DNA of 64,000 bases from Arthrobacter sp. 35W (GCF_000482545.1 NZ_KI519455.1:682001-746000); one strand, 5' to 3'. Positions 36,344 to 44,581 are shown, counted from the stretch's first letter. The notes: generated from the letters alone by a model not told the origin. Numbers and translations: made by a program.

Positions 36344-36386
36344 CCCCCGACCCGTTCTTTCACTCGTCTTAGGAAGGAAAAACAGC

Positions 36387-37412
36387 ATGACTGATGCTCT
36401 GACAAGGACAACTGCGCGGACAGCCGCCGGGATCACCCTGGAGGAGGGGCTTGAACTCCTCCGCAAAATGACGCTGATCCGCCGCTTTGAAGAACGTGCC
36501 GCACGGCTGCGGGCCGCCGGATTCATCCCCGGCTTCCTGCATCCCTGCAGCGGGCAGGAGGCCGTTGCCGTGGGCATCTCCGCCGCCCTGCGCAAGGACG
36601 ACGTCCTGACCTCCAACCACCGCGGCCACGGCCACCTGATGGGCCGCGGCGCCGATCCGGCCCAGATGTATGCGGAGCTGTTTGCCCGCTCCACCGGGTA
36701 CAACGCGGGCAAGGGCGGCTCCCTGCACATGATCGACGCCGATCTGGGCTTCCTCGGTGCCAACGGCATCGTGGGCGGCGGGATCCCCCTGGCCACGGGG
36801 GCGGCACTGCAGCTGAAGCGCCGCGGCAGCGAGGCCGTGGCGGTCACCTACTTTGGCGATGGAGCCTCCAACGAGGGAGCGTTCCACGAATCGTTGAACC
36901 TGGCGGCGCTGTGGAAGCTCCCGGTGCTCTTTGTCTGCGAGAACAACCTCTACGGCGAATTCACCCGCCAAAGCGAGCACATGGTGCTGGAGAACGTGGC
37001 CGACCGGGCCGCAGCCTACGGCCTGCCCGGCGTGGTGGTGGACGGCAACGACGTCCTGGCCGTGAAAAAGGTGGCCGAGGAGGCCACCGAGCGTGCCCGC
37101 AGCGGCATGGGCCCGACGTTGATCGAGGCAAAGACCTACCGGCACAAGGGCCACTTCGAAGGCGACATGGCCCGCTACCGCCCCAAGGAGGAGGTGGAGG
37201 CCTGGCTGAAACGTGATCCGCTGCTGCTCTTCCCCGAGGTCCTCCGGGAAGAACTGGGCGCCACCGATGCCGAGCTCGACGCCGTGCGGGAGTCCGTGGA
37301 GGCGCAGCTGGACCGCGACATCGAATGGGCCAAGGAGCAGCCGCACCCCACCCCGGAGGACGCGCTCCGCCACGTGTATGTCGATTCCCACAACGGAAAG
37401 GCCCTCCGATGA
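36387..37412 (+). CDS. Thiamine-dependent 2-oxoacid (acetoin-type) dehydrogenase E1 alpha subunit
   Basis: The 341-residue protein has the E1-alpha ThDP motif GDGASNEGAFHESLNLAALW near residue 155, then NLYGEFTRQ and the phosphorylation-loop-like KTYRHKGHFEGD. The pattern is that of AcoA/PdhA-type subunits, which with E1beta decarboxylate a 2-oxo acid or acetoin and pass the acyl group to lipoate. Its stop overlaps the E1beta start by 4 nt (ATGA). SD-like AGGAAGG precedes ATG 36387. Confidence 0.9.
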   Translation: MTDALTRTTARTAAGITLEEGLELLRKMTLIRRFEERAARLRAAGFIPGFLHPCSGQEAVAVGISAALRKDDVLTSNHRGHGHLMGRGADPAQMYAELFARSTGYNAGKGGSLHMIDADLGFLGANGIVGGGIPLATGAALQLKRRGSEAVAVTYFGDGASNEGAFHESLNLAALWKLPVLFVCENNLYGEFTRQSEHMVLENVADRAAAYGLPGVVVDGNDVLAVKKVAEEATERARSGMGPTLIEAKTYRHKGHFEGDMARYRPKEEVEAWLKRDPLLLFPEVLREELGATDAELDAVRESVEAQLDRDIEWAKEQPHPTPEDALRHVYVDSHNGKALR

Positions 37413-38419
37413 CCAACTTCACCTTTGCAGACGGCATCCGCCAGGCGATCGCCGAGGAAATGGACCGCGACCCGGCGGTCTTCGTGATCGGCGAGGACGT
37501 GGGCGAGTCCGGCGGCGTCTTCGGCGTCACGAAGGGCCTGTGGGACCGCTTTGGCCCGGACCGGCTCTGGGACTCCCCCATCAGCGAGGAGGCCATCGTC
37601 GGCGCCGCCGTCGGTGCCTCCCTGGTGGGTGGACGCCCGATTGCCGAGATCATGTTCAGCGATTTTTCGATGCTGGCCATGGACATGATCGTCAACCAGG
37701 CGGCCAAGACGCACTATATGACCGGCGGAAAGCTCAGCTCGCCGATGGTGGTGCGGATGATCACCGGCACCAACGGATCCACCGGCGCCCAGCACTCGCA
37801 GAGCCTGGAATCCTGGTTCACGCACGTGCCGGGCCTGAAGGTGGTGGCACCATCCACCCCGGAGGATGCCAAGGGGCTGCTGAAGAGCGCCATCCGCGAC
37901 CCCGACCCGGTGATGTTCTTCGAACACAAGGGCCTGTACACCGGCCGCGGCGGCCCGGCCGGCGACGTCGTCGAGGTTGACCCGATTCCCTTCGGCGTGG
38001 GCCGGATCCACCGCGCGGGCACGGATGTCACGGTGGTCTCCTATCTGAAGACGCGCGAGTATGCCCTTGCCGCGGCCGAAACACTGGCCGAGGAGGGCAT
38101 CTCCTGCGAGGTCTTCGACCCACGGACCCTGGTGCCCTTCGACTACGAGGGGCTGCGGGCATCGCTGGAGAAGACGGGCCGGCTGCTGATCGCCCACGAG
38201 GCGCCCGCCCGCGGTGGCTTCGGGGCCGAGATCGCCGCCTGGGCCGCCGAGAACTGCCACGATGTGCTGCGCTCCCCCGTGATGCGGGTGGGCGGCCACA
38301 ACACACCGATTCCCTACGCTCCCGTCATGGAGCAGTTTGTCCTGCCCATGACGGAGCGGATCACCGATTCGATCCGCGCGCTCGTTCAGAACCCGTCCCG
38401 TCAGCTGCAGTCACTCTAA
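37409..38419 (+). CDS. Thiamine-dependent dehydrogenase E1 beta subunit
   Basis: The 336-residue protein has the E1-beta landmarks: FVIGEDVGESGGVFGVTKG, DSPISEEAIVGAAVG (catalytic Glu region), HSQSLESWFTHVPGLKVV, and EVFDPRTLVPFD followed by HEAPARGGFGAEIAA. It pairs with E1alpha in an alpha2beta2 enzyme. ATG 37409 overlaps the E1alpha stop; an earlier in-frame start would lie inside E1alpha. It is followed after 12 bp by a small lipoyl carrier gene. Confidence 0.92.
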   Translation: MTNFTFADGIRQAIAEEMDRDPAVFVIGEDVGESGGVFGVTKGLWDRFGPDRLWDSPISEEAIVGAAVGASLVGGRPIAEIMFSDFSMLAMDMIVNQAAKTHYMTGGKLSSPMVVRMITGTNGSTGAQHSQSLESWFTHVPGLKVVAPSTPEDAKGLLKSAIRDPDPVMFFEHKGLYTGRGGPAGDVVEVDPIPFGVGRIHRAGTDVTVVSYLKTREYALAAAETLAEEGISCEVFDPRTLVPFDYEGLRASLEKTGRLLIAHEAPARGGFGAEIAAWAAENCHDVLRSPVMRVGGHNTPIPYAPVMEQFVLPMTERITDSIRALVQNPSRQLQSL

Positions 38420-38431
38420 GGAGGAAAAGAT

Positions 38432-38704
38432 ATGGCAACCGAATACCCGCTGCCCAAATGGGGAGTCACCATGGAATCAGGAACCGTCGCGGAGTGGAAT
38501 GTCAGCGTGGGCGACCTCGTCACCGAGGGCCAGGTGCTGGCGAGCATCGACACCGACAAGATCACCGTTGAGCTGGAGGCGCCCGTGCCGGGCGTCGTCG
38601 CCGCTCTGCTGGCAGGTGAGGGCGACGACGTCGAGGTTGGCGCGTCGATCATCACCATTGCGGCAGATCAACAGGACTACGATAGCTATCGAGCAAATCT
38701 GTAG
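38432..38704 (+). CDS. Stand-alone lipoyl-carrier domain protein
   Basis: The 90-residue protein is one lipoyl domain, with the attachment Lys in IDTDKITVE near residue 46 and typical PLPKWGVTMESGTV at its start. No E3-binding segment or acyltransferase domain follows; the frame simply ends. In most operons of this kind the lipoyl domain is the N-terminus of E2. The intact reading frame and AAGGAGG site 11 bp upstream suggest a genuine small carrier, not a frameshifted E2. The E2 partner must be elsewhere or another acceptor is used. Confidence 0.88.
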   Translation: MATEYPLPKWGVTMESGTVAEWNVSVGDLVTEGQVLASIDTDKITVELEAPVPGVVAALLAGEGDDVEVGASIITIAADQQDYDSYRANL

Positions 38705-38820
38705 CCCAGTCGGCATTGGACCATGCGGCGCACCCACTGGGTTGGACTTCTTCGCAGCACGTGTTCGACACAGGCGTAACAGCGGTTATCGCTCGTCAAT
38801 TGCACAGATTGGAATTAGTC

Positions 38821-39570
38821 ATGAATGAAAAGGGAGCGGTCGAAACCGAGTCCTCATTCGTAGCAGTGGCACGGATCAGTCCCACCCAACAGGTAAGGGA
38901 TCAACTCCTGGCCGCGATTCGTCGGAATGAGTTTCCGCCCGGGACGCTCCTTCCCTCGGAACGGAAACTCTGCGAAGCGTTTGGTGTGAGCCGCGTCAGC
39001 ATCCGCGAGGCGCTGGCCGGGCTGGAGGCCACAGGTCTCATTGAAATCCAGCACGGCAAGGGTGCGCTGGTCCGGCAGGGCATCACCGGTGCCTATGCCG
39101 GCCCCTTCGGGCTGTATCTGGAAATGCACCGCGATGAGCTCAGCGAACTGCTGCGCGTTCGTGGGGCGTTGGACGGGTTGGCAGCCGAAATGGCGGCAAA
39201 CGACGGCGGAGAAGACGCTCTGGCCCTCATCCGAAACGCGCATGATTCGTTCTCGGATGCGGCCAAGGACAACGCCGATCCGGCCGAGCTTGCGGTGCTG
39301 GATGTGGCGTTCCACCGGGCCATTGCCCTAGCCGGCGGCGGAAGCCTGCTGCCGGACCTGCTGGCGGATCTGAACGGCGTACTCACCGAGTCCCGGGACA
39401 TCCTGTTCTCCCAGGAGGGGCAGCTGCCTATCTCGGTGGCCGGCCACCAGCTGATCCTTGACGCCATCCTGGCCCACGACGGCGCCGCGGCGCATGAAGC
39501 GGCCGTGGACCATGTGATGGGCATGCTCAAGTGGGTTGATGGTTTCCGCAGCGCGGGGATCACTGCCTAG
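38821..39570 (+). CDS. FadR-subfamily GntR transcriptional regulator
   Basis: The 249-residue protein has an N-terminal GntR winged helix (about 17-85, with PSERKLCEAFGVSRVSIREAL) and a C-terminal FCD ligand-binding domain (about 95-240, including FHRAIALAGG, and AVDHVMGML with its His). FCD-type regulators sense organic acids or acyl-CoAs and control catabolic genes. It closes the SDR-E1 operon and is the likely reader of the TGTARTACATGTCACA sites at 35570 and 50363. ATG 38821 lacks a strong ribosome-binding site; no better start is apparent. Confidence 0.88.
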   Translation: MNEKGAVETESSFVAVARISPTQQVRDQLLAAIRRNEFPPGTLLPSERKLCEAFGVSRVSIREALAGLEATGLIEIQHGKGALVRQGITGAYAGPFGLYLEMHRDELSELLRVRGALDGLAAEMAANDGGEDALALIRNAHDSFSDAAKDNADPAELAVLDVAFHRAIALAGGGSLLPDLLADLNGVLTESRDILFSQEGQLPISVAGHQLILDAILAHDGAAAHEAAVDHVMGMLKWVDGFRSAGITA

Positions 39571-39582
39571 GGGCTCGAACAC

Positions 39583-39619
39583 AGATGAGGGGCCCGTCCA
39601 GTGGACGGGCCCCTCATCT
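39583..39619 (+). terminator. Hairpin terminator after the GntR gene
   Basis: An 18-bp perfect stem (AGATGAGGGGCCCGTCCA and complement) with a very short loop is followed by TTGGTTGT. It ends the SDR-E1-GntR operon. Confidence 0.88.
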
Positions 39620-39663
39620 TGGTTGTGGCATCATTTGGTCCGGCACCTACAGGATGGAAACTC

Positions 39664-40017
39664 ATGGATGACTCGCTATTGGCCCCCTCGGAACTTCCAC
39701 CGGAATTTACGTACCCTCCGGAGTTCCTGCGGGTGGTGGAACAGGGGCTGCTCGAACTGGAGCCCTGGTGGGTGTTGACCGGGGACATGCTTCGGGGAAC
39801 CCATGCGGGCTTGGCCAAGCGCTACCCGGCTCGCCGGCTCATTCCCATCGCAAAGCGCCAGGACAATGACGATGTCGCGTGCTGGGACTTGGCCACGGGC
39901 CAAGTGTCCATCGTGCACGACTTCGCATCACCCGGCTGGGGGGCCCGCAGCCCGGGGTTTCAGGATTTCAGGGCCTGGTTCCATAGCGCTGTCGACGACA
40001 TGCTGGACCACTGGTGA
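39664..40017 (+). CDS. SUKH/SMI1-KNR4-like protein
   Basis: The 117-residue soluble protein has a pattern like SUKH-superfamily proteins: FTYPPEFLRVVEQGL near the start, RLIPIAKRQDNDDVACWDL mid-protein, and FQDFRAWFHSAVDDML at the C-terminus. SUKH proteins are often immunity factors for secreted nuclease or ADP-ribosylating toxins, but many have no known partner. Its stop overlaps the GTG start of kptA (GTGA). ATG 39664 follows a weak AGGATGG site. Confidence 0.6.
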   Translation: MDDSLLAPSELPPEFTYPPEFLRVVEQGLLELEPWWVLTGDMLRGTHAGLAKRYPARRLIPIAKRQDNDDVACWDLATGQVSIVHDFASPGWGARSPGFQDFRAWFHSAVDDMLDHW

Positions 40018-40589
40018 GGGAGCGCCGCTACGACCTCAACAGGCTGAGCAAGGTGGTCTCCCATGCCCTGCGCCACCAGCCATGGCTCTACGGGTTGGAG
40101 ATTGACGAACACGGATGGACGAAAGTCGACGACCTGCTGACCGCGCTGCGGAGGGAGTCCCCCGATTGGGCAGATGTGGAACTTTCCGACCTTGACGCGA
40201 TGATCGCGGCATCCGCCAAACCTCGCCATGAAATCCGCGGCGTGAGGATACGTGCAATGCACGGCCACAGCCTTCCTGGCCACATCCGCATGGACCCAGC
40301 GGAACCACCGCCCGAGCTGTTCCACGGAACGTCATCCCAGAGCCTCCCCTCAATCCTGGCCGAAGGGCTCCGCCCTCAAGAGCGGCAATACGTTCATCTG
40401 TCGGCGGACATTGCAATGGCAAGGATGGTTGGCAGCCGAAAACCTGGCACGACGGTGGTCCTGAGGATTGACTCGAGGTCTGCATTCCTTACCGGCGTTG
40501 CCTTTCACAGAACCCACGGGCTTGTGTGGCTCGCGGACAAGATCCCCGCGCAGGTCATCCGCGTCCTCGACGACCCTGGGCGCACCTGA
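40014..40589 (+). CDS. kptA: RNA 2'-phosphotransferase (KptA/Tpt1 family)
   Basis: The 191-residue protein keeps both KptA lobes. The N-terminal winged-helix lobe has RLSKVVSHALRHQPWLYGLE and DEHGWTKVDDLL. The ADP-ribosyltransferase-like lobe has ELFHGTSSQSLPSILAEGL, VHLSADIAMA and VVLRIDSRSA. Conserved Arg and His residues (LRH, FHGT, HLS) are present. Tpt1/KptA removes an RNA 2'-phosphate using NAD+; the bacterial role is unclear, since bacteria lack the tRNA-splicing pathway that needs it in yeast. GTG 40014 overlaps the SUKH-like stop. Confidence 0.93.
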   Translation: MRERRYDLNRLSKVVSHALRHQPWLYGLEIDEHGWTKVDDLLTALRRESPDWADVELSDLDAMIAASAKPRHEIRGVRIRAMHGHSLPGHIRMDPAEPPPELFHGTSSQSLPSILAEGLRPQERQYVHLSADIAMARMVGSRKPGTTVVLRIDSRSAFLTGVAFHRTHGLVWLADKIPAQVIRVLDDPGRT

Positions 40590-40591
40590 CC

Positions 40592-40965
40592 TTAGGGAAT
40601 TCGAGGATTCAACTCCGCAGCCACCGCCGCGAAGGAATTGTAGTCCATCTCGAGATAGCGACTCGAATCCACAAAAAACGTCCCTCTTGCGAATGACTCA
40701 ACAAGTGTTGAGACCATGGCGCCTATCGATGCAAACTCGACAGCATGCTCTTCTTCATCAATCCGAAAATGCCAGATTGTTCCAAATTCACCTTGGTTGA
40801 GGTCGATGACGTAAAAATCGCCCCCACAGTTGGCAAACAATGGGAACCAAACCGGCACCCACCGGGAATCCGCGAGGAATGCGCGGTAGTTGGCCACTGC
40901 GTCATCAACTGACAGCAGGTAGAAACCCGGAAATATGTGAATATCGTCTAGCCCGAGGGTTTCAT
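40592..40965 (-). pseudogene. SUKH/SMI1-KNR4-like gene, 5' end lost at an IS remnant
   Basis: The readable frame gives IHIFPGFYLLSVDDAV, then RWVPVWFPLFANCGGDFYVIDL and FGTIWHFRIDEEEHAVEFASIG. This is the middle and C-terminal part of an SMI1/KNR4 protein. Upstream the similarity stops near 40965 and the frame meets a stop next to IS1380-like sequence, so the start and about the first 40-60 codons are missing. It is convergent with kptA, whose stop is 2 bp away. An internal ATG at 40897 could still initiate a 101-residue product. Confidence 0.65.
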
Positions 40966-40984
40966 GGGGCTGTCGTTCGCGGGG

Positions 40985-41240
40985 TGTGTTTAAGAGCTGA
41001 AAGGGCGCTCTGAGCTGGAAAAATAGTGGTTGTCGAGACCGTTATTCCACCGAGCTAAGGAGCACCCTTTCGGTGTTTATGGCTACCCCTGTTTTCCCGT
41101 CCGTTCCTGTTGCCACGACCGGCCAGTCGCTGCTCTCCCAGGCCGGCCTGAACGTGGTGACGTCGTTCGTCGACGCGCTCGGTTTCCGGGACTTGTGTGA
41201 GGACCGTCTGGGCCAGTTCGTCCCGGCCGCCTTCGTCTCG
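40985..41240 (+). mobile_element. IS1380-family remnant: left end and first part of transposase
   Basis: A non-coding leader with an AAGGAG site (41056-41061) precedes ATG 41079. The protein starts ATPVFPSVPV and continues AGLNVVTSFVDALGFRDLCEDRLGQFVP, the N-terminus of IS1380-type transposases. After ~52 codons the similarity stops and the frame closes at 41282 with unrelated sequence. The rest of the transposase and the right end are absent. Boundaries are approximate. 41241-41335 shows no gene that I can support; minus-strand MNLLPPLDQVPSDSGVILMH there may be the start of another interrupted gene. Confidence 0.65.
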
Positions 41241-41335
41241 CTCAGGTGCATGAGAATGACGCCTGAATCCGATGGCACTTGATCCAGCGGAGGCAGAAGA
41301 TTCATTGGACCAATGATGCCACACACTCTTTCCTG

Positions 41336-41641
41336 CTAGACCGCTTCCCTGGCACCGTTGAGGAACTTGGCCCAGAACCGGTGCACGGTGATCGATGCGA
41401 AGACGCCGGCCACGGTGAAGGGGTCCTCATCGATGAAGCGGCGGGCGTCGTGTTCATCCTCGGCCTCGACGATGTAGAGCTGGCCCGTGCGCGCCACGCC
41501 GTCCTCGGCCAGGAGTGGGCCGCTCATGGCAATGTGCGCTTGCAGCCCATCGACGTAGTCCCGATGGGCTGCAAGCGCGCGCTCCCGGACGGGCCCGGAT
41601 TCGGGCCCGTCCAGGCAGTGGATCGCATAGTGCGCGCTCAG
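41336..41641 (-). CDS. YciI-like protein, apparent CTG start in a 4-nt overlap
   Basis: Reading back from the stop at 41336, a YciI-type protein of ~101 residues appears: HYAIHCLDGPESGPVRERAL, HRDYVDGLQAHIAMSGPLL, GQLYIVEAEDEHDARRFI and DPFTVAGVFASITVHRFW. These are the family's conserved HxxD-containing core. No ATG, GTG or TTG lies before the conserved N-terminus. A CTG at 41641 overlaps the SDR stop as CTGA, mirroring the ATGA overlaps of the same operon. The first canonical start (ATG 41527) would delete 38 conserved residues. YciI proteins are small ferredoxin-fold enzymes or dehydratases. It is last in the operon. Confidence 0.75.
   Translation of the reverse strand: MSAHYAIHCLDGPESGPVRERALAAHRDYVDGLQAHIAMSGPLLAEDGVARTGQLYIVEAEDEHDARRFIDEDPFTVAGVFASITVHRFWAKFLNGAREAV
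41536..41612. repeat. Two adjacent perfect hairpins inside the YciI-like coding sequence
   Basis: Stem 1 is 17 bp (GCGCTTGCAGCCCATCG, 41536-41552, with 41562-41578) with a 9-nt loop. Stem 2 is 11 bp (GGACGGGCCCG, 41587-41597, with 41602-41612) with a 4-nt loop. Both encode conserved YciI residues, so they are not intergenic terminators. Confidence 0.85.
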
Positions 41642-42378
41642 GCGGACACCGCCGCATCGATGGCGATTTCCGAGCCGGAGATGTAGCTGCTGGCATTGGA
41701 GGCCAGGAACAGCACCAGCTGGGCCACGTCGTCGGGCTGGCCCACCTTCCCGGAGGGGATGGTGGCGGCCAGCAGGTCCAGCATGGCCTCGCCCCCTTCG
41801 ATCATGGGCGTGTTGATGACGCCGGGGCAGATCGCGTTGACCCGGATGCCAAACGGCGCCAGCTCATGCGCGGCGGCGCGGGACATGCCGCGCACCGCCC
41901 ACTTGCTGGCCGCGTAGGCGTGTGGCATGCCGCCGCCCACCAGTCCGGCCGTGGAGCAGGTGTTGATGATCGATCCGCCGCCCTGTTCCTTCATCAGCGG
42001 CGCAAAGAAGTGCATCCCCAGGAACACGCCCGTCTGGTTGATGTCCACGACCTTCCGGAACTCCTCCGGTGTGGTGTCCAGGACGCCCTTCTGCAGCCAG
42101 ACGCCGGCATTGTTGACCAGGATGTCGAGGCGGCCGTAGCCCTCCCGCACCGCAGAGACCAGTTCCTCCCAGGCCTCAGCATCCGTGACATCCAGGGCAT
42201 GGAACTCGGCCAGGTCCGCACCGATCTCCGCCGCGATGGCGGCCCCGTCCGAGCCCGGCAAATCCACCAGCACCACGCGTGCGCCGTTGCGCGCCAGCAA
42301 CCTGGCCTCGGCCTCGCCCTGCCCGCCCCGGGAACCGGCCCCGGTGATGACTGCTATCTTTCCTGCCACTGCGCTCAT
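41638..42378 (-). CDS. Short-chain dehydrogenase/reductase
   Basis: The 246-residue SDR has the cofactor motif TGAGSRGGQGEAEARLL near residue 12, VLVDLPGSD (acidic residue favouring NAD), NNAGVWLQ, catalytic Ser in INTCSTAG, and YAASK. It oxidises or reduces a secondary alcohol or ketone; the substrate is unknown. ATG 42378 overlaps the stop of the isomerase-like gene by 4 nt. Operon position is eighth of nine minus-strand genes. Confidence 0.9.
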   Translation of the reverse strand: MSAVAGKIAVITGAGSRGGQGEAEARLLARNGARVVLVDLPGSDGAAIAAEIGADLAEFHALDVTDAEAWEELVSAVREGYGRLDILVNNAGVWLQKGVLDTTPEEFRKVVDINQTGVFLGMHFFAPLMKEQGGGSIINTCSTAGLVGGGMPHAYAASKWAVRGMSRAAAHELAPFGIRVNAICPGVINTPMIEGGEAMLDLLAATIPSGKVGQPDDVAQLVLFLASNASSYISGSEIAIDAAVSA

Positions 42379-43217
42379 GCCCGCACCTGCTCTCGTTGTC
42401 CACACCAGGCGGCCGGGAAGAATTCCTCGATGCGCCGCACTGCCGTCTCTGGATTCCCGTCGCTGGGGACCACCTCAAAGGTCACGGTGCCCCGCCATCC
42501 ATGCTCGTCAAGGACCCCGCGCAGATAGGCAAAGTCGATCTCCCCCACCCCGGGCTCGTGCCGCCCGGGCACGCCCGCAATGTCCACCCTGCCCAGGTAG
42601 GGCATGGCGGCGATGAGGTGTTCGGCCAGCCGCCCGGTTCCGAGCTGCTGGTGGAAGGCGTCAAAGACCACCCGGACATTCGGGTGGTCCACGTCCCGGG
42701 CCACGTCGATGACGGACTGGGCGCCCGTCCACAGGTACCCGGGCAGGTGGACGTCGTTCAGATGCTCCAGCACCAGCACCACCCCCGCCTCAGCGGCCAG
42801 CGGCGCCAGCTCCGACACGGCATCAACGCAGGCTGCGTGCAGGAGAGCCGGGGAAAGGGCAGGGCTGGGTGCGACGACGCCGCCGGGGCGGATGGCGTTG
42901 GAGAAGAGGTGCAGCTGCCGGGCCCCCACCCGCACGGCACAGGCCAGGGATTCCTTGACCTCGTTGAGGAAGGCGGTGCGCTGGGCGGGGTCGCAGGCGG
43001 AGAAGGCGCGGTTTCCGAAGAAGCCGTTGATGCCGATGCCTGATTCCGCCGCCGCCCGGGCGATCTCGTCGATCTCCACATTCCGCCAGTCCCACAGGTC
43101 GACCAGGTCAAAGCCCGCCGCCGCGGCTGCACGGACCCGCTCCGGCATCGGCAGCGCCTCCCACATGAAGTGGATCGACACGGAGCGCAGCGTGCGGCGC
43201 TCCTTGGGGGCCGTCAC
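42375..43217 (-). CDS. Sugar-phosphate isomerase/epimerase TIM barrel (hydroxypyruvate-isomerase-like)
   Basis: The 280-residue AP-endonuclease-2-type TIM barrel has RSVSIHFMWEALPMPERVRAAA at the start, VVLVLEHLNDVHLPGY (metal-binding Glu), VRVVFDAFHQQLG (Asp and His), and VTFEVVPSDG (final Glu). This resembles Hyi hydroxypyruvate isomerases. Related enzymes act on 3-oxo sugar acids or aldehyde-ketone pairs. Overlaps of 4 nt with both neighbours bind it into the operon. Interconversion of a three-carbon semialdehyde is a reasonable inference. Confidence 0.82.
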   Translation of the reverse strand: MTAPKERRTLRSVSIHFMWEALPMPERVRAAAAAGFDLVDLWDWRNVEIDEIARAAAESGIGINGFFGNRAFSACDPAQRTAFLNEVKESLACAVRVGARQLHLFSNAIRPGGVVAPSPALSPALLHAACVDAVSELAPLAAEAGVVLVLEHLNDVHLPGYLWTGAQSVIDVARDVDHPNVRVVFDAFHQQLGTGRLAEHLIAAMPYLGRVDIAGVPGRHEPGVGEIDFAYLRGVLDEHGWRGTVTFEVVPSDGNPETAVRRIEEFFPAAWCGQREQVRA

Positions 43218-44581
43218 AGCGCCACCAGGGCCCGTTCGGATTCCGGCACGGTCACGCAGCGGCCGCGGCCGTAGGGAACCTCTTCGTCCTGGGCGTGGTC
43301 AAAGATGACCTCGCCGCGGGAAATGGTCATCACGGGCCAGCCGCGCAGGTTCCAGCCCTCGTACAGGCAGGTGCCCTTGCCGTCGTGCTCCACCACGCGC
43401 TCCTCGTCGAGGTCAACCACCACCAGGTCGGCGTCGGAACCCACAGCCAGCGCACCCTTCTGGGGGTACAGGCCAAAGCGCTTGGCCGGGTTGTAGGAGT
43501 TCAGCTCCACCAGCCGGGACAGGGACATGCCGCGCTCGTGGACGCCGAAGTGCAGCATGAGCGAGAGCTCCCAGGGGAACGTCACCACGCCGGGCTTCTC
43601 CTTCCAGAGATCCCCTCCGTTCTTTTCAAACGGGACGTGATCCGTGCCCAGGGTGCCGACGCCGCCTCCCAGCACGCCCTTCCAGAGGCCTTCCAGCTGC
43701 TCGCGGTCGCGCAGCGGCGGAGAGATCTTGGCCGTGGCCGTCAGGTCCGGGTCGTAGGCGGTCCGGGTCAGGTAGTGCGGGCAGGTCTCAACCGTCACGT
43801 CGACGCCGCGTGCCCGGGCCTCGCTGGCCATGACGGGCCCCTTGGCGGCGGTGGTGTGCACGATGTACAGCGGGCAGCCGGTGATCTCGGAGAAGCGGAT
43901 CATCCGCGCGATGGCCTCCTCTTCAACGAAGACGGGGCGCGATTCCGTGTATGCCGCGAGGTCCTGGCGTCCGGTGGCGATCATGTCCTTCTTCAGCAGC
44001 TGCACCAGCTCGGTGTTCTCGCAGTGCACGGAGACCACGCCGTTGGGAAGCTTTGCGGCCTCCCGCATGGCCCCAAAAATCCAGGAATCGGTGGAGGAAA
44101 CGATGCCGATGGGGTTCCCCGGCTCGTAACCCATGTGGCATTTGAACGACTGCACGCCCGTAACCCGCGCAATCTCGGCGATCTCCCCGACATGCTCTTC
44201 ACGCTGGATGCCGAAGTGGAAGCCAAAATCGATGACGGCGTTGGACTCTCCCCGCTCGCGGCGGTCCTTGTAGAAGGGGATGTAGGAGCCCTCCATATTG
44301 CGGATGAACAGCAGGATGGTGGTCACGCCCCCGCGGGCCGCCGCGGCCGTTTCGGTGCGCATATCGTCGTCGTAGCCGTAGTTGACGCCCAGGTGGCAGT
44401 GCGGATCGATGACCCCGGGCATGACCACCTTGCCGCCGACGTCGACGGTCCGGACGGCGTCGTCAAAGGCGTCGGTGCTGCCGATGGCCGCGATCCGGCC
44501 GTCCTGGATGGCGATGGCGCCGAACTGCTCCCCCGCGTGGTCGACCAGCCGTGCATTCTTCAGAACCAAATCAAACTTCAT
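43214..44581 (-). CDS. Dihydropyrimidinase/hydantoinase-like amidohydrolase
   Basis: The 455-residue cyclic amidohydrolase keeps all expected ligands: DPHCHLGV (HxH) near residue 57, the carbamylated-Lys site SFKCHMGYEPG near residue 147, VSVHCEN, YIVHTTAAKG, and GTDHVPF with the catalytic Asp. Members open hydantoins, dihydropyrimidines or allantoin at a cyclic amide bond. Which ring is opened here is unknown. ATG 44581 follows a weak AAAGGGTT site and overlaps the DpaA-like stop by 11 nt. Confidence 0.88.
   Translation of the reverse strand: MKFDLVLKNARLVDHAGEQFGAIAIQDGRIAAIGSTDAFDDAVRTVDVGGKVVMPGVIDPHCHLGVNYGYDDDMRTETAAAARGGVTTILLFIRNMEGSYIPFYKDRRERGESNAVIDFGFHFGIQREEHVGEIAEIARVTGVQSFKCHMGYEPGNPIGIVSSTDSWIFGAMREAAKLPNGVVSVHCENTELVQLLKKDMIATGRQDLAAYTESRPVFVEEEAIARMIRFSEITGCPLYIVHTTAAKGPVMASEARARGVDVTVETCPHYLTRTAYDPDLTATAKISPPLRDREQLEGLWKGVLGGGVGTLGTDHVPFEKNGGDLWKEKPGVVTFPWELSLMLHFGVHERGMSLSRLVELNSYNPAKRFGLYPQKGALAVGSDADLVVVDLDEERVVEHDGKGTCLYEGWNLRGWPVMTISRGEVIFDHAQDEEVPYGRGRCVTVPESERALVAL

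Noticed and set aside
38705-38820. Lost E2 acyltransferase after the lipoyl domain by frameshift
   Set aside because: No acyltransferase-like sequence is readable in any frame before the GntR gene begins.
41042-41326. Minus-strand 94-codon frame starting MCGIIGPMNLLPP
   Set aside because: It runs across the junction between IS remnant and unrelated sequence; only its first ~25 codons look like normal coding, so it is listed as a possible broken gene start, not a CDS.
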